From positions 24,618,052-24,682,051 of the forward strand of contig CM037783.1 in assembly GCA_021229015.1 (NCBI GenBank): 64,000 nucleotides of DNA, read 5' to 3'. Shown in pieces: positions 34,732 through 46,667 of the stretch (position 1 is the stretch's first letter; each line of letters opens with the position of its first letter). Source of the stretch: Solen grandis. Taxonomy: Eukaryota; Mollusca; Bivalvia; Adapedonta; Solenidae. Made by a program: the position numbers and the translations under genes. The notes under the pieces were generated by a model, which saw nothing but the letters and a program-made list of their open reading frames with translations, did no database searches and was not told where the DNA came from.

Positions 34732-36000
34732 ATTTTCACGTTCTTGACATCATGTTGGCGTCAAATACTTACTTTTATCATATAAAGAAGATGTGAGAAA
34801 AATATACATTGCATTAATTGCACAAATGAGTAAAGTTCCTGTTTATTATTATAATTAGCAATATTCATGTATTCCAGGAAAGTAAATTGGTTAAACATGT
34901 TATACAGCGGCTTAAATCTCAGTTTTAGAATACATTCAGTTACAGATATATACCAATAGTACGTATATCCTTCAAACATACCATATGAATATATTTCTCA
35001 GTACATCATATTTACTGAAAGAACTCGAGGGATAATAACTCTGTTATGCCTATTTTACTTTATTTCATGGTGCCAGTTGCAACTACTCTACATGATAATA
35101 GGCAATATGTCATGCAATCATGCAAACTGTCACTGAAAATGCATCTGTTCTCTATATTATATACATAGGGTATTGTTATAATGCATTTATTGCATAGGCA
35201 GACATTCAGAACTGTCCATTGTTTTGTTTGCATATGCTAGCTGTCATTGAAATACCTTCAGCTTTAAAGGTGTATTTCCCCAAAATAATATATAAGAAAC
35301 TTATTTGCAGCTATTACTATGGTGCCTTCCAAAACAACGTTACGTAATAAATTTCAGATAAACAAAGCGACAAACCAACTAAAAGACTGACTGTCTGATT
35401 TCATTATAATCACTTTAAATATGATAGGGTATAAATATTGTATCGAAGTGGTTGAAAATCATTATAAAACATGTGACCTGCAAAGCGGACAAAATCAAAT
35501 CTCAGCAAAAAGTCTCAGTAGGTCTGAGTACATCGTTGGAAAACCAACGCTCGCTCAATATGCTTCTTAATCGACCGTGGAATATTTGGTTTTCAAAACT
35601 TCGTACTCACGAATGTCAATTAAGCATTTAAATGAATCCGTGGCTGAGACAGCACGATGACAGGAGGAATCATTTATCCAATGAAAAGGAGCGGAATTTT
35701 GAAAGATAGCTTGGTACTACCATATAGACTTGGCGTTACGCTCCTCGACAAAGCGTTGCGGTTTATCTTGCGGGAACAATGAGTCAGCTCTTGCTTTTGT
35801 AAATTTCTTTGCGTGATTTCTTTGATCAGCAAATAGCCGATTAATATTTATAAAAAAACGGAGTTGAAAATCCAACGGTATATACATGTATAATAGTGAT
35901 AAGGGTATTTATACTGCGGGAATCAGCGATGGTCTGAGACACTCTAAACTACAAATCTTCGTTAGCGTGTCCCTTCGAACTAAAATACTCTGAAATAAGT
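34732..36000. other. No gene recognised
   Basis: Nothing supported beyond ordinary AT-rich DNA. Confidence 0.45.
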
Positions 36001-36009
36001 AAAGGGAAA

Positions 36010-36713
36010 TGTTTGATTTAACTATTATTGTTACAACCAACTATATAACATGTTTCAAACACAATAAGCCCAATTCAACCTAAATAAACATTCGGAAATA
36101 CCAACCCTATATGAAACATTTTATCAACCATCCCAAGCAAAATACCATCAAAGAATGCCCAAGCAACAATGCTTGATACCATAGAATCCTACATTAACTA
36201 AACACTGTTTAAAACGCGGTCAATCAATTTCTAAAGCATTTGCTAAATAACATCCCAAGCTCTCCTCATACAGCAACTGAAACACCATAAAAGCATAATA
36301 CGCCATCAAATAAAACATCAAATAAAATACGCTGGATCAAATATTAAAGCATTGCTTCAGAATTGTTTGAAGCAATAATACATTGACTCAACCTGGAATA
36401 CTGACCAGGATTGAAATAACTGGTTTCAAGCACAACCAAGCAATATATAAACTATACCCAGACCCATTGTTTGACAGACAAGTCTGACCTTACGCCTCAA
36501 CTTACCCAGCTACTCAGCGTAACTCTGTCAAATATACGCCAAACTACAAGAAACCCAGTATGACCACTGATCTTTATTCATGCCTGCACAAAATATCCTG
36601 AAGCTTTATTAAAACACACTGGCCTCCAGCAATCCCCACCTTACTTCAGACCGGCATGGTGGAAACCCCAGACATAGTCTCTAAAACAACCCTGGGATAC
36701 ACAGGCTTTGTCC
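36010..36713. other. G-poor, C/A-rich strand-asymmetric segment
   Basis: The plus strand has strikingly few G residues over several hundred bases (about 4-6 per 60-base line at 36061-36300) with many CAA, CCAA and ACC words. No open reading frame is supported. The composition seems to resume at about 37250-37400 after the MITE at 36714-37221. Origin unknown. Confidence 0.5.
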
Positions 36714-37221
36714 TTAAGGTATAACACCCCTAATACCCATATTCCATATCTTGCCATTGGATGGAAATATTTCTATGAAACTTTGTCACGTTGAAGACAC
36801 CCAAAAATAAAAATGTTTCACCGAGAATTTTCCAGGTTTTATTAGATGTAGGGGAGATAATCTGTATTTAAGTTAACATTAAAGTCTATAGGAAATATAC
36901 AACTTCTGTGAATATGAAAAATATGTATCGGATTGTTAAGGAAAACTCACAGTAGATAGATGCATTATATGATTCTGATTCAAATTTCATGGACACATCT
37001 AAACTTTACCCTAGGAAAATGGAGAAAATTTACTTTTTGTAGTTTTCAGGGGACATAACTCATGATAACAAAATTATAAAGGGGAGGTAATAAAAGAATT
37101 TCTGTCATATCTCATGACATGTCAATTTGCCTTTAATATGTCCATGGTTTGATATTTTAAAAGCTTATATTGTAAAGCTATATGCATGGTTTCGATGGTT
37201 ATTGTGGGGCATATACCTTAA
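36714..37221. mobile_element. MITE with TTAAGGTAT inverted ends, copy 1
   Basis: Starts TTAAGGTATAACACCCCTAA and ends with the reverse complement of TTAAGGTATATGCCCCACAA. The interior matches the 43852-44293 element, e.g. ATATCTTGCCA(C/T)T(A/G)GATGG, TTTGTCAC(G/T)TTGAAGACA and GGGGAGATAATC. No coding sequence. Confidence 0.8.
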
Positions 37222-37535
37222 CTGGAAGTGAATTACAGGGCAAAAACCTTAACTCCTTTTGCTGAACACATCCTCAATACCAATGACAACACTGAGCCAA
37301 GATTTTGCCGAAGCATCAACGTATCAGGCAAGAACCATGCAGACGAACCCTCCAGCCCTAACACCAGACACTATTTTTTCTAGCTAAATCATGGCGGATC
37401 CCTATATATAATTAAAAACACCCAAAACATACCATTAAATACAATTATTAAAGCATGAACGTAAACAGTTACATTTGACTATGCTGGCTTATTATGCAGA
37501 TGCTTTTTTCAAAGTGAAACGTCGGTCCCGACGGC
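37222..37535. other. No gene recognised
   Basis: Continuation of the C-rich sequence, then unremarkable DNA running to an isolated pogo-type inverted end (TTCGAATAACCGAGATCAG, then ACTG|TA, 37536-37560) whose partner end was not found. Confidence 0.45.
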
Positions 37536-37560
37536 TTCGAATAACCGAGATCAGACTGTA

Positions 37561-37870
37561 CTACGAGGGATGTTCATTTAATAATGAAAATACCTTATTA
37601 ACTCTGGTGTTTATTAAGCGATTTTGATTATCTTTTCACAGTCCCTCAAAGTACTCTCCTCTTCTCTCTATACACAGTTGTAGCCGTCTGCGCCATTTAT
37701 CGAAAGCTGTCCGGTACTCTTCTCTAGGTATACCCCGTAACTCTGCAGTTGCCGCTTTTGACAAATCTTGGGCACGGGTATATACAAATTACGTAACCAA
37801 GTTGTAATAAACTCTTCCTGGCAAAACCATTTCAAAAAAGCAATCTGGACGAAGGGGTGTAAAGGCATAA
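37561..37870 (-). pseudogene. Mariner/Tc1-type transposase, C-terminal remnant with element end
   Basis: On the minus strand the frame ends KAATAELRGIPREEY, TAFDKWRRRLQLCIERR, GEYFEGL-stop (stop at 37636-37638). This is the characteristic mariner-family tail (basic W-x-x-R...CI...G-x-YFEG). Upstream residues to 37870 are readable only with a frame change. The DNA outside ends TACGAGGG-TGTTCATT, the usual mariner-type inverted end, abutting a TA at 37559-37560. The catalytic DDE/D core is missing, so this is a dead 5'-truncated copy. Its end touches a pogo-type inverted end, suggesting insertion next to or into another element. Confidence 0.72.
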
Positions 37871-39130
37871 AACTATGACTCGTGCCATTAGTAGTAAATA
37901 AATGAACTTCAGTGCTAAAAACACGTCTTAAATTTCAAATTACGGTTTAATTTGCAATAATTAGTTTCTAAAAAAAAAAAAAAAAAAAAAAAAAACTATC
38001 AGTAAACTCTATCAATTATAATAACTTGATAGACTCAACTGAATTATTTAAGTCACGCTTATATTTTCCAAAAAGAAGAAATACAAATGAGACGAATTAT
38101 CTGACGTTTTGTGAAAATATACCTAATTGATTTCCTAGACGATGAAGAACTCAGATATATACAAGTATATCGTAACAAATCACATTACTTCTTATAGTTT
38201 TAACCGAAAAGATCGAATTCAATTGGGGTTAGTATTTTAATTATATTTTAAAAATAAATAAAGGAGACATTCTCATAAATGAATCGATACTTACCTTAAT
38301 TCTATACTTAGAATATTGTCGGAAATCACAATTTTCTATTTATAATTTTGGCATTTAGATGTTAAACATCATTACACATTTAAATTGATTATATAATATT
38401 CTAGCACTTGCCTTTGATCCTATTTCAGGCAGCATACTGTTTCCAATATGATCATTCTTGTCCTATATTATAAACGTAATTACTATGCAACTTACTAAGT
38501 TCATAAGTTTGCACAGTAAAGGCAAACCTGAAATCACTGCTTGAAACGAATACTGTATAACATCGAATGAAAGACCTAAATCAGTCTATCGCAGTGACTG
38601 AACCCATGAAGCACGGTCAGTTTTGAAGGATGTGAATATTTATGCAGCAATAGCTTGAGAGCAACCGACAATACCTCAATGTAATTGATCGATCTATGAA
38701 CAAATCTCCCTGCAATTTCTGAATTGATCAGACCACTGTTTTCTATCACGTTCATACATACTCGTATATTGCGTTATCGTTTCAAAAAAGACAGGTTTCG
38801 AACATCACTCAAATTCCAATACTGAACATGTTTTTTTTTTGTTTTTTTTTTTTTAAGCAAATTCTAGTTCTTCTCTAGAATGTCACTCATTAAGTACTCA
38901 TCGGAAAAATAAGGCCATCGTTTAACTACAGCAGGGATGTAGAGATGAGCCATAGCCAAAGTAAATTTCACTGAATAAATAAGAGAGTGACAGTAAAATC
39001 CTAATAAAAAAACAATGCCAAATCGATTTTTATGATGGCAAATACTGATTTCAATCAATCTTGATAATTTAAGAAACATTATTTGGAAACGCCTTTTTGA
39101 CAACAAGCGTTATGTCTGATGAAAAGAAGC
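37871..39130. other. No gene recognised
   Basis: AT-rich with poly-A and poly-T tracts (37971-37995, 38830-38855). No supported feature. Confidence 0.45.
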
Positions 39131-39607
39131 AACAAGAGGGCCATGGTGGCCCTCTTTCGCTCACCTGAATTTAACTGCTAGAGAGAAAATGCTTAAGTAA
39201 GGAATGAATTACCAAAAATATATAGTAATTGAACTTTATTAATTTTTATATCTTGGCCATCTTAGTAGGCAAATCAGAACAATTTTAGCTATTTTTGCCC
39301 AGTACCACCTAAGGATCATTCCTGTAAAATTTCATCAAAATCTGCACAGCGATTTAGGAGGAGATGTCGTTTAAAGATTATTCCATTTTCAGCTCTAGCG
39401 GGCATCTTAGTTGGCGGAACGGAACGAATTTAACTATTTTTATGCAGTTTCACCAAATTCCTATTGAGTTTGATTTGAAATCTGTATAGCGGTTTAGGAG
39501 AAGATGTCGTTTATAGCAAAAGTTTACGACGCACGGCGGACGACGGACGACGGACGCCGGACAAAGACGGACCACAGACGGTCGGAGACGGAGCACTTCG
39601 TGCTCAG
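39131..39607 (-). repeat. Dispersed repeat with palindromic ends, minus orientation
   Basis: Starts with the hairpin AGAGGGCCATGGTGGCCCTCT then TCGCTCACCTGAAT, and ends GAGCACTTCGTGCTCAGGTTAG after a CGGACGACGGACGACGG-like run. In reverse complement this matches the end layout of 3459-4840, but it lacks the 165-bp array. Instead it carries the AAACGACATC / CTAAGGATCATTCCTGTAAA block also seen at 7630-7860. Confidence 0.78.
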
Positions 39608-41644
39608 GTTAGTCCATATCTGAATAGTATGAAATAAAAAAGCGTGTGAAAGAGTGCGAGAGTCGAAATTAATTTCTTTTGAAAATTGGTTTGAAATTAA
39701 CAATATCTTTTTTAATCATTTTTACTTTCATCATGTCTGAAAACTTAAGTTAGAAGATTCTTGGGAGCTTATATAAGTTTGTTATTTTTTTTAACATTGT
39801 GTTCATTAGATTCTTTCCTCAGGAGAACCCGAGAACAATGAGGAACCAATGAATCTTACCCAATCAATGAAAATAGTGTACCATGTGATTCACCTCTCTG
39901 AGTAACAGTTGTTATTTTTTATGTGCATAAATAACGTTACCATATAACCTACCCACAATTTCTTACATACATGTATATCATGTGCAACTTTCCTGTAACT
40001 TGACCAGTTTTATCAGCAAGATTGATCTCCCTGGAAAATGTCTTATCGATTACCCCGATAGCGTTTATCGATTACTTGTTTTACTATAGATTTGTATAGC
40101 AGACGTTTGTTTTTCCATTAAAAACACAACTTTACCATTAAGTGACAAAATTTTATAACCTCGTGAAGTAATTTTCATTTTCTGCTCTTTACTTCAATAT
40201 ATATTTTTATTAATGGAATGCGTGAACTTTTTGCTTCCATTTTTGTTTGAAGATGATGACTATCGTTCCTGTAAATTTTTATATGGAAAATGTTAAAATA
40301 CGCACGATGCGGGTTTTTGGCAGGCTAAAAAGATCATTTCTACTAAAATGACATTTTTATAACATCGTGAAGTATTCTACAGTGTCTAAACATTATTTCA
40401 ATATATATTTTTAAGAAAATTGGATGTTAGTAAATTGCTTCCATTTTAGTTTGAAATCGAAGAATTTTGCGTTTGAGCTGTAATTGAACTTCTACGCCTC
40501 CGTGTACTGCCCATTATATACTGTAGTGGTTAATGCAGTAATTAGAGTTTGAAAATATATCTTATTTTAATGTTTCTTTTTTTAATTTTTTTTTATATGT
40601 TTAATTAATTTTTTTTTAAATTTTTTCTTTTTTTCCAAAAGTAATGTGATTGTACTAACTGTTATAATTGCTTATTCAGTTTTTTTGAAAAGCGCTTTAG
40701 ATGAAAGAAATGATTAGGAATAAGTTACATCTGTACACTACAGATAGTGGACACTGCAGTTATTTGTTATAATTATATCATTTGAAAAGAGTCTTAGGTT
40801 TTCTGCAGCTTTTGCACGTCGGCATATCTTTGATGATGATTAAAAAACATAAAACGTAACATCTCTTTTAACCGTTCGATAATTGAAATTACTTGCCAAA
40901 TATTTGTTACTGGTTTACATGTATAAGAAGGTCTGAAAACTAAAATTCAACCATGTCGTCTTTACGGTCACTCCGTTAACGTAAATGTTTTAATTAAACA
41001 TTAATAAATCTTGTGCGTGTTTTACCGGAAACATGTTCTGTTGAAAGGATTATTTTAAGGAAGCCCAAATGAAAGGGTATTTAAATGANNNNNNNNNNNN
41101 NNNNNNNNNNNNNNNNNNNNNNNNNNNNNNNNNNNNNNNNNNNNNNNNNNNNNNNNNNNNNNNNNNNNNNNNNNNNNNNNNNNNNNNNGTGTTGTTATAA
41201 TTTTTTGTTATCCATAGTTTCTTATGTACACTTTAATATAATTGTTACATTTAATGACTTATTGTACACATTTTAAATGATCTTATTGGTTATCACATTT
41301 TAAATGAATTAACATGCATGACTGCATATCAGTAGGTTATGTGTTCAAACCCTGTTTGGGGGGGGGGGGCAAGTATTTTTCTTAACTTCTCAAGTGCTAA
41401 GTACTGTTTCAATACTGGAACGAATGACAGAGAATTGTACTCTGTTGTTGTAGGAACTTGTTTCCCCAGTTGATATTGAACAAATAATATGAAATTAGAT
41501 GGATTAACTCTTTATATTATCATCAAATTGATTTACCCAGTTAGGATTGACTAAATCATGGATCACACAAACACACACTGGTGCATTACCAGGAGAAAAA
41601 AAGGATGACATTAATGCCATGTATTGAGTGATTTTCCTTAACAG
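39608..41644. other. No gene recognised; probable MCTS1 upstream region or intron
   Basis: No earlier MCTS1 exons were found here. They may lie in the 41089-41188 gap, further upstream or outside the window. A B-box-like GTGTTCAAACCC near 41340 hints at a SINE scrap. Confidence 0.4.
41089..41188. other. Assembly gap, 100 N
   Basis: Exactly 100 N; the true length is unknown. It lies about 450 bases upstream of the first visible MCTS1 exon. Confidence 0.99.
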
Positions 41645-41719
41645 ATTGAAGGCCATAATGGCTGAAGGTAAAGAGCATGCTCTTGCAATAGGTATAACCA
41701 AAATGTCCACAGAGGAAAT
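41645..41719 (+). CDS. MCTS1: MCTS1 homologue, penultimate exon
   Basis: Acceptor TTTTCCTTAACAG ends at 41644 and donor GTAAGT starts at 41720. The 75-base exon reads LKAIMAEGKEHALAIGITKM followed by STEE plus a split codon. This is the well-conserved last part of the PUA domain of MCTS1, where vertebrate proteins have VAIMAEGK-x-HAL...MSAEDI. Known role: MCTS1 pairs with DENR on the 40S subunit in the cytoplasm to recycle post-termination 40S and support re-initiation. The two trailing bases (AT) join the next exon's first base to make ATA (Ile) in frame. Earlier exons are not visible. Confidence 0.9.
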
Positions 41720-41916
41720 GTAAGTATGCTCAGAGGTTTGCTTAAGAATTATTTTCAAGAAAATAATTTGAATATAATCTAAAAAGCATACTCTATGAAT
41801 CCTTTTGCCATACTTTTCTTGTAAATGACAAAAACGAAAATCAGTGATGTAGTCACAAGAAGTGATATTATAGTGCCTCAAATAACAATGTTACTGTAAT
41901 TTTTGCTGTCAAACTT

Positions 41917-41990
41917 TACGGTGGTTCAATGGTTTTGTACATTGGCTACATGTCTGAAAGATGTGGGTTTGAACCCAGAGGGGGATATGC
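41917..41990 (+). mobile_element. tRNA-like SINE head in the MCTS1 intron
   Basis: GTGGTTCAATGGTTTTGTAC and GTGGGTTTGAACCCAGAGG resemble A and B boxes at normal tRNA spacing. No complete body follows, so it is a head fragment. Confidence 0.45.
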
Positions 41991-42154
41991 TTCTTTAACC
42001 TTATCTTATCACTTCATGTCTGAAAAAAATACTTTGCAGAGCATACAAAAACTTTTTTAAATGACAAATATATCTGATGTTGTTTTGGAGTTTACTCGCC
42101 ACAATAAGTATTTCAGTAATATATCAACATCCAGTCAATAATGGCTGGAGGTAG

Positions 42155-42290
42155 ACCCTGAGTGCCAGGCAAGCTCATAAGCTTCTCCATATGAAATATC
42201 TGAGTGACCTGACCGGGACTCAAACCCACAGCTGTGAGGGGCGAAATAATAGTATATCAGTTTAATCACTCAGCCATGGAGACTCTCTCA
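42155..42290 (-). mobile_element. tRNA-like SINE fragment, minus strand
   Basis: In reverse complement: TCTCCATGGCTGAGTGATTA (A-box region) and TGTGGGTTTGAGTCCCGGTC (B box). It lies in the MCTS1 intron; family uncertain. Confidence 0.55.
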
Positions 42291-42886
42291 TGATACATCT
42301 AAAAATGTGAACACATGTACCTGATACATAGTCTCATCCGAGAAGAGAAAAAATAAACTAGAGTATATTTAGAGGATATACACTGTTTGTTTCAATGGAA
42401 GTTCATTTCTCAAATTCTGATTCATCGAGTGAGGAAGAAAATCAATATTTTCACTAGTGGCATGTTTTACAAGGTGAATTAAAAATGGTATTCCATCGAA
42501 ACTAACATGTATTTTCTTTCTATTTAATGCATCACTGCGAGGCTTTACACATTGTAACTGAGTTCACCATCAATTTTATCCTGTTGGAGCCCCCAGTTCT
42601 TGAAATCGTTATTCGGTCTTATAGAGGAGTCCTATATATTAAGATAAAGAAAGTGTATAATCAACATTTCTTTCAAGTTTTTCCTGAAAAAATTACTTCA
42701 ATGTAGAAATCAATTGAAAAATTAGGCTAGTGTCATTTCGTAGTCCCGTTACAAAACAGTGAAAATGATAAAAAATGGTAATATTCACTATTTGAAACAG
42801 TGAATTTGTCATTTTTATTCACTGATATTTCCTTATAATCCACCGAAAGGCATTAAATAAAAGTATGTATTATATTTTGTTTCCAG

Positions 42887-42968
42887 ATTAGACAAGAATA
42901 AAGGGATAGGTGTAGATAATATACATTACTTAAATGATGGACTATGGAACATGAAGCCAGTGAAGTAG
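42887..42968 (+). CDS. MCTS1: MCTS1 homologue, terminal exon
   Basis: Acceptor TTTTGTTTCCAG ends at 42886. The first base completes Ile, then the frame reads [20 protein letters not shown] and NMKPVK to TAG 42966-42968. The family's C-terminus is [17 protein letters not shown] followed by MK-x-x-K, so the match is essentially position by position, including the last residues. The intron between the two exons is 1,167 bases and carries SINE scraps. The sequence from 42969 on is presumed 3' UTR; no clear nearby AATAAA is seen. Confidence 0.93.
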
Positions 42969-43851
42969 TGCTGGAGTTTTTGGCAATGGTGACAGTATAC
43001 GAGAGAGAAAGAGATATTCCAACACAACTTACCTACCATGGCATACTATCACAGAGCAAGACCAGACAGCCTGGGTCTTCAACATACTCGTGGGAAAAAT
43101 GACTTTTTTTTTTTTTTTCATTGGATATCGGTACTCACTTGCAAAAGATAGTGTGCAGTTTATAAATTTTCATGATTGACTTGTCTGAAGCTTTATACAT
43201 GTAAAATTATGTAATGATTTCCAAAATAGCAATGTAGCAATTTTTGTAGTGGTCCTTGTAATGCACGTGAAAAATGTGAAACTTATGTTTGCCTGCTTTT
43301 TGTTTACATAGTCTAGATGCATAAATTTCAGTTTTTTTATTACATTTATAAATGGAATTTTTAAAGACCTAAAATGTACACTTTCTTTTGCAACTGAGTA
43401 TAGTTCCTCTTCTACAAAAGTAGAGAAAAATCCCGAATGAGACCTACAATAACATCATGTTTAAAAGGTTACATAGTGATATATATTTGTCGGAGGCAAA
43501 TTTTCTGATTTCAGCGTGATGGGAATTTGATATATTTTTTCTAACATGGTATTTACTTCTGGGAAAAAAATGTTAATGATTATTTTTAGGAATGCCTGTA
43601 ATTTATTAACTGTTTACAGAAACAAGAATATTTTTAGTTGTTACTGGATTGAAACCTGTTTGAAACCCCCTCCGTACTGGATATGTTGTAAATCATGTGT
43701 TACCTCCCTTTGCATTGATGAAACATTTCTCTCGAATCTCAGATCCGTTTATTTATGATAATGATTCTGATATCTTTTTAGTAATGATTTGGTGTAAGTA
43801 AGCAAATTAATCAAAATGCCTCCTGTTGGTCATACAGTGGTGATACACTAC
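42969..43851. other. Presumed MCTS1 3' UTR and downstream DNA
   Basis: No further coding sequence recognised. AT-rich with a poly-T tract at about 43105-43119. Confidence 0.45.
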
Positions 43852-44293
43852 TTAAGGTATTCCCATCCTAATAGCCATATTTCATATCTTGCCACTAGAT
43901 GGTTATATTTCTATGAAATTTTGTCACTTTGAAGACATTCAAAAATAAAAATATTTCACCAAGAGTTTTTTCAAGTTTTATCTAATTTGGGGGAGATAAT
44001 CCGCATATAAGTTAACATTGAAGCCAATGGAAAATATGTATTTTCTATGAATATAAAAACTGAATTTGATTTATGAAAAAACTTTTTTTAAAAAAAAAAC
44101 TTTACAAAAAATAAAACACTTTTTTTTTTAGTTTTCAGGGGAAAAAAGGGGGGAAAAAAGAACTTCTGTCATTTTTTAATTTCCCCTAAGATTACCATTG
44201 TTTGTTACTTTAAAAACTTATATACATGTGTATTGTTAAGTTCTATGCATGGCTTTGATGAAATTGATCGCTATTAGGATGGGAATACCTTAA
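43852..44293. mobile_element. MITE with TTAAGGTAT inverted ends, copy 2
   Basis: The left end TTAAGGTATTCCCATCCTAA and the right end in reverse complement are identical for 20 or more bases. 442 bases, no coding sequence; the interior matches 36714-37221. The copy has an error-like A/T/G-run patch near 44080-44160. Superfamily undetermined (TTAA or TA target possible). Confidence 0.88.
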
Positions 44294-44323
44294 TACAATA
44301 ATACCAGAGACTTAGACCTACGG

Positions 44324-44497
44324 CAGGCGGCGTTCAGTATGCAACCATTCGCTTACAGTCAACTATGAAGTTGTCTTAGGGTCATATACCATGCTTTTCA
44401 CGTGTATAGGTAAACGTGATCGTCTTGGTTTATGACACTAAGACAGCTTCATAGCTGACTGTAAGCAACCGGTTTGACATATTGAACGCACACCAGG
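44324..44497. repeat. Foldback palindrome, dispersed family
   Basis: GCTTACAGTCAACTATGAAG, TTGTCTTAGGGTCATATACC on the left pair with GCTTACAGTCAGCTATGAAG, CTGTCTTAGTGTCATAAACC in reverse complement on the right; the arms are about 60 bases with a spacer near 50. The CATGCTTTTCACGTGTA spacer word recurs in inverted form at 63076-63096. A related half at 60164-60240/60552-60600 is split by a SINE. Confidence 0.72.
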
Positions 44498-45397
44498 TAG
44501 CTATCTCTGATGATAGTTCTATATAAACTACCACTTTTGTGATATTGTACAACAGTGACCAGGGTATGCTACACGCACCATTGGATCTGACGAATAGTTT
44601 AGGTTGGGTTTTTGTGAAGTCTTGTTTTCTTTCACTGTGTCGCAACTTTGAATTTATTTCTTTTCAAATTTATTTAATATAGTTAACATAATTATGATCA
44701 GCTAATACTATGCGTAATATTTAATAGGAAAATAAAATCGGTTCCTATGCTGTTGTTTTTTTTAACTACTATATAGATATTACAGTGGAGTCTGACAGGT
44801 CATTTGAAATATACTATTTGATTCAAGATTTAAAGGTACTCCTTTAAAAAACAAAATAACTTAACCATTCCTGTGTGTCCACCTTGCAGAACTCGATATC
44901 ATATGTTTTAAGGGTTTGAAGGGTTGAAAAATCAAATCCAGGCCTTGGTGAAAACTAAGGTAACAGCCCTTTTATATACATGTAGTTACCATAGTTACCA
45001 CGCCTTTAAGGTACAGTGAATTAATTTATTCTATATAAAAACATTTTAACAAGACATGATTGACTCCTCGTTTATGTTATTGATGATAACTCCTAAATAC
45101 CTCTTGTTTTTTTACATTCTTGAATATTTCCGCAGTTGACTGAATCTGAGCTACCATTAACTTTGCAATATCAAGGTACGTCTACAATTATTAATGAAAA
45201 CTGTGATTCGTTTTTGTTTAATTCAGATCTAGGTTATTTAGGAAATAAAAAATAAATAAACCATATTGTACATAAGGAATGTGTTCGTTTTTATTTTAGT
45301 TAGAATTTCCTTTTCACTGATATTTCCTGATAAAATTCCAGAAAAATAAATATCCGTGGTTCGAGGCTCGAAAAATACTTAAGTAAACGCCTTGAAT
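44498..45397. other. No gene recognised
   Basis: Unremarkable AT-rich DNA. Confidence 0.45.
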
Positions 45398-45745
45398 CGA
45401 AGATCGTGAGTTTGATCCCCGGTTGCGACATACCAACCAAAATCGTAAAAATGATACTGGTATAGCTGCCTTGCTTGGCGCTCAGCATGTAATGATAAGG
45501 CCACGGAATACCAAAGTCATTTTGAATGGTACTGGAATGGCTTCATTGCTTGGCGCTCGGCATATATGGATAAGGGTAGTTCCATGACTGGTTGGCCCGG
45601 TGTAAAGATAATATGACTTGGTGTGGTATCATGCCACATGTCTACGGCCTAATACTGCAGTGTGACAGCACTTCATCTGTCACAAGTAGACATTGTCTCT
45701 AAATGACTGAAATACTGTAGGTGGTACTCAAGCCCAATTAACCAA
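45398..45745 (+). mobile_element. SINE family B copy with internal duplication
   Basis: B box GAGTTTGATCCCCGG then the family-B body, but the segment from ACATACCAA to CTTGGCGCTC(A/G)GCAT occurs twice in tandem (about 45428-45488 and 45508-45566). The rest continues normally through GGTTGGCCCGGTGTA, GATACTGCAG-like and CTGAAATACTGTAGGTGG. Confidence 0.78.
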
Positions 45746-46162
45746 CAGACTTAAGTACAAACTCAGGGCTTACGTTAGTACTCAAATATCTTCACAACTT
45801 TGTGTTAGTCGGAGTATGATATTTGAGCGCAGTGAAAAAAAAGACATGCTAAAGCTTGACTAGAGTAATACGAAGTGTCTCGAGCACTAAAACCCTTCCA
45901 GACACGTGGATTTTCTCTGGGCTCTCCGGTTTCCTCCCACAATATGACCTCATGCGCCGCCATCTTATTTCGTAATCGATGTAAAATAAATAAAGTTTAA
46001 ACTTTAAGTTGAGTATAATAATCATACTCGAGTATGAATACGACTTTCAATATATTCGAGGACTTGGTCCAGGCAGCCGTGACTGCTGTGATTTTTTTCT
46101 GCAAATGATGTTACTTCTGGATATATCTCCCATGATAGGCACGCGGCATATACATGTATCAG

Positions 46163-46222
46163 TAGTATAGACTGGTTGTCAAATGTCAGGATTATGTGAC
46201 TGGGTGTGGTATCATGCCATTT
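46163..46222 (+). mobile_element. SINE family B fragment
   Basis: GACTGGTTGTCAAATGTCAG, GATTATGTGACTGGGTGTGG and TATCATGCCA match the central body of family B. Both ends are missing. Confidence 0.6.
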
Positions 46223-46667
46223 ATGTATTGAGGCTGGGCCGGGTATGGGTGAGTCAGCTAAAGAGAGAATGTGTTTGAAAGAGTTTGTATCATATTAAAC
46301 TCTTGGAAACAATAAACATCCATTCATTTATATCATTTTAGAAACATGTTGTTATCCATATCAGGAATTACACTACCATGTCCTGTTGAAAACATATCAC
46401 CGGAAATGTGCATAATTCATACTGGAATCCTATTTGTATGACAGATCCATTTTGTAGTTATCGATTGTTACGCCGTTAAATTGACTGAGGAGAGGTCATG
46501 TGGATAGGTGCTTTTATTTCATTTCTCATATAAAAATGTAATATATTAAGAAATGTGTAACGCACAAAAAAAATACACGATTGCTTATCTGTAAAGAGTC
46601 ACCATCATTAGCTCACAATTTCTGCAATGAAAAAAAAAAGCAAGAGAATGATTGCTTCATTGATTCA

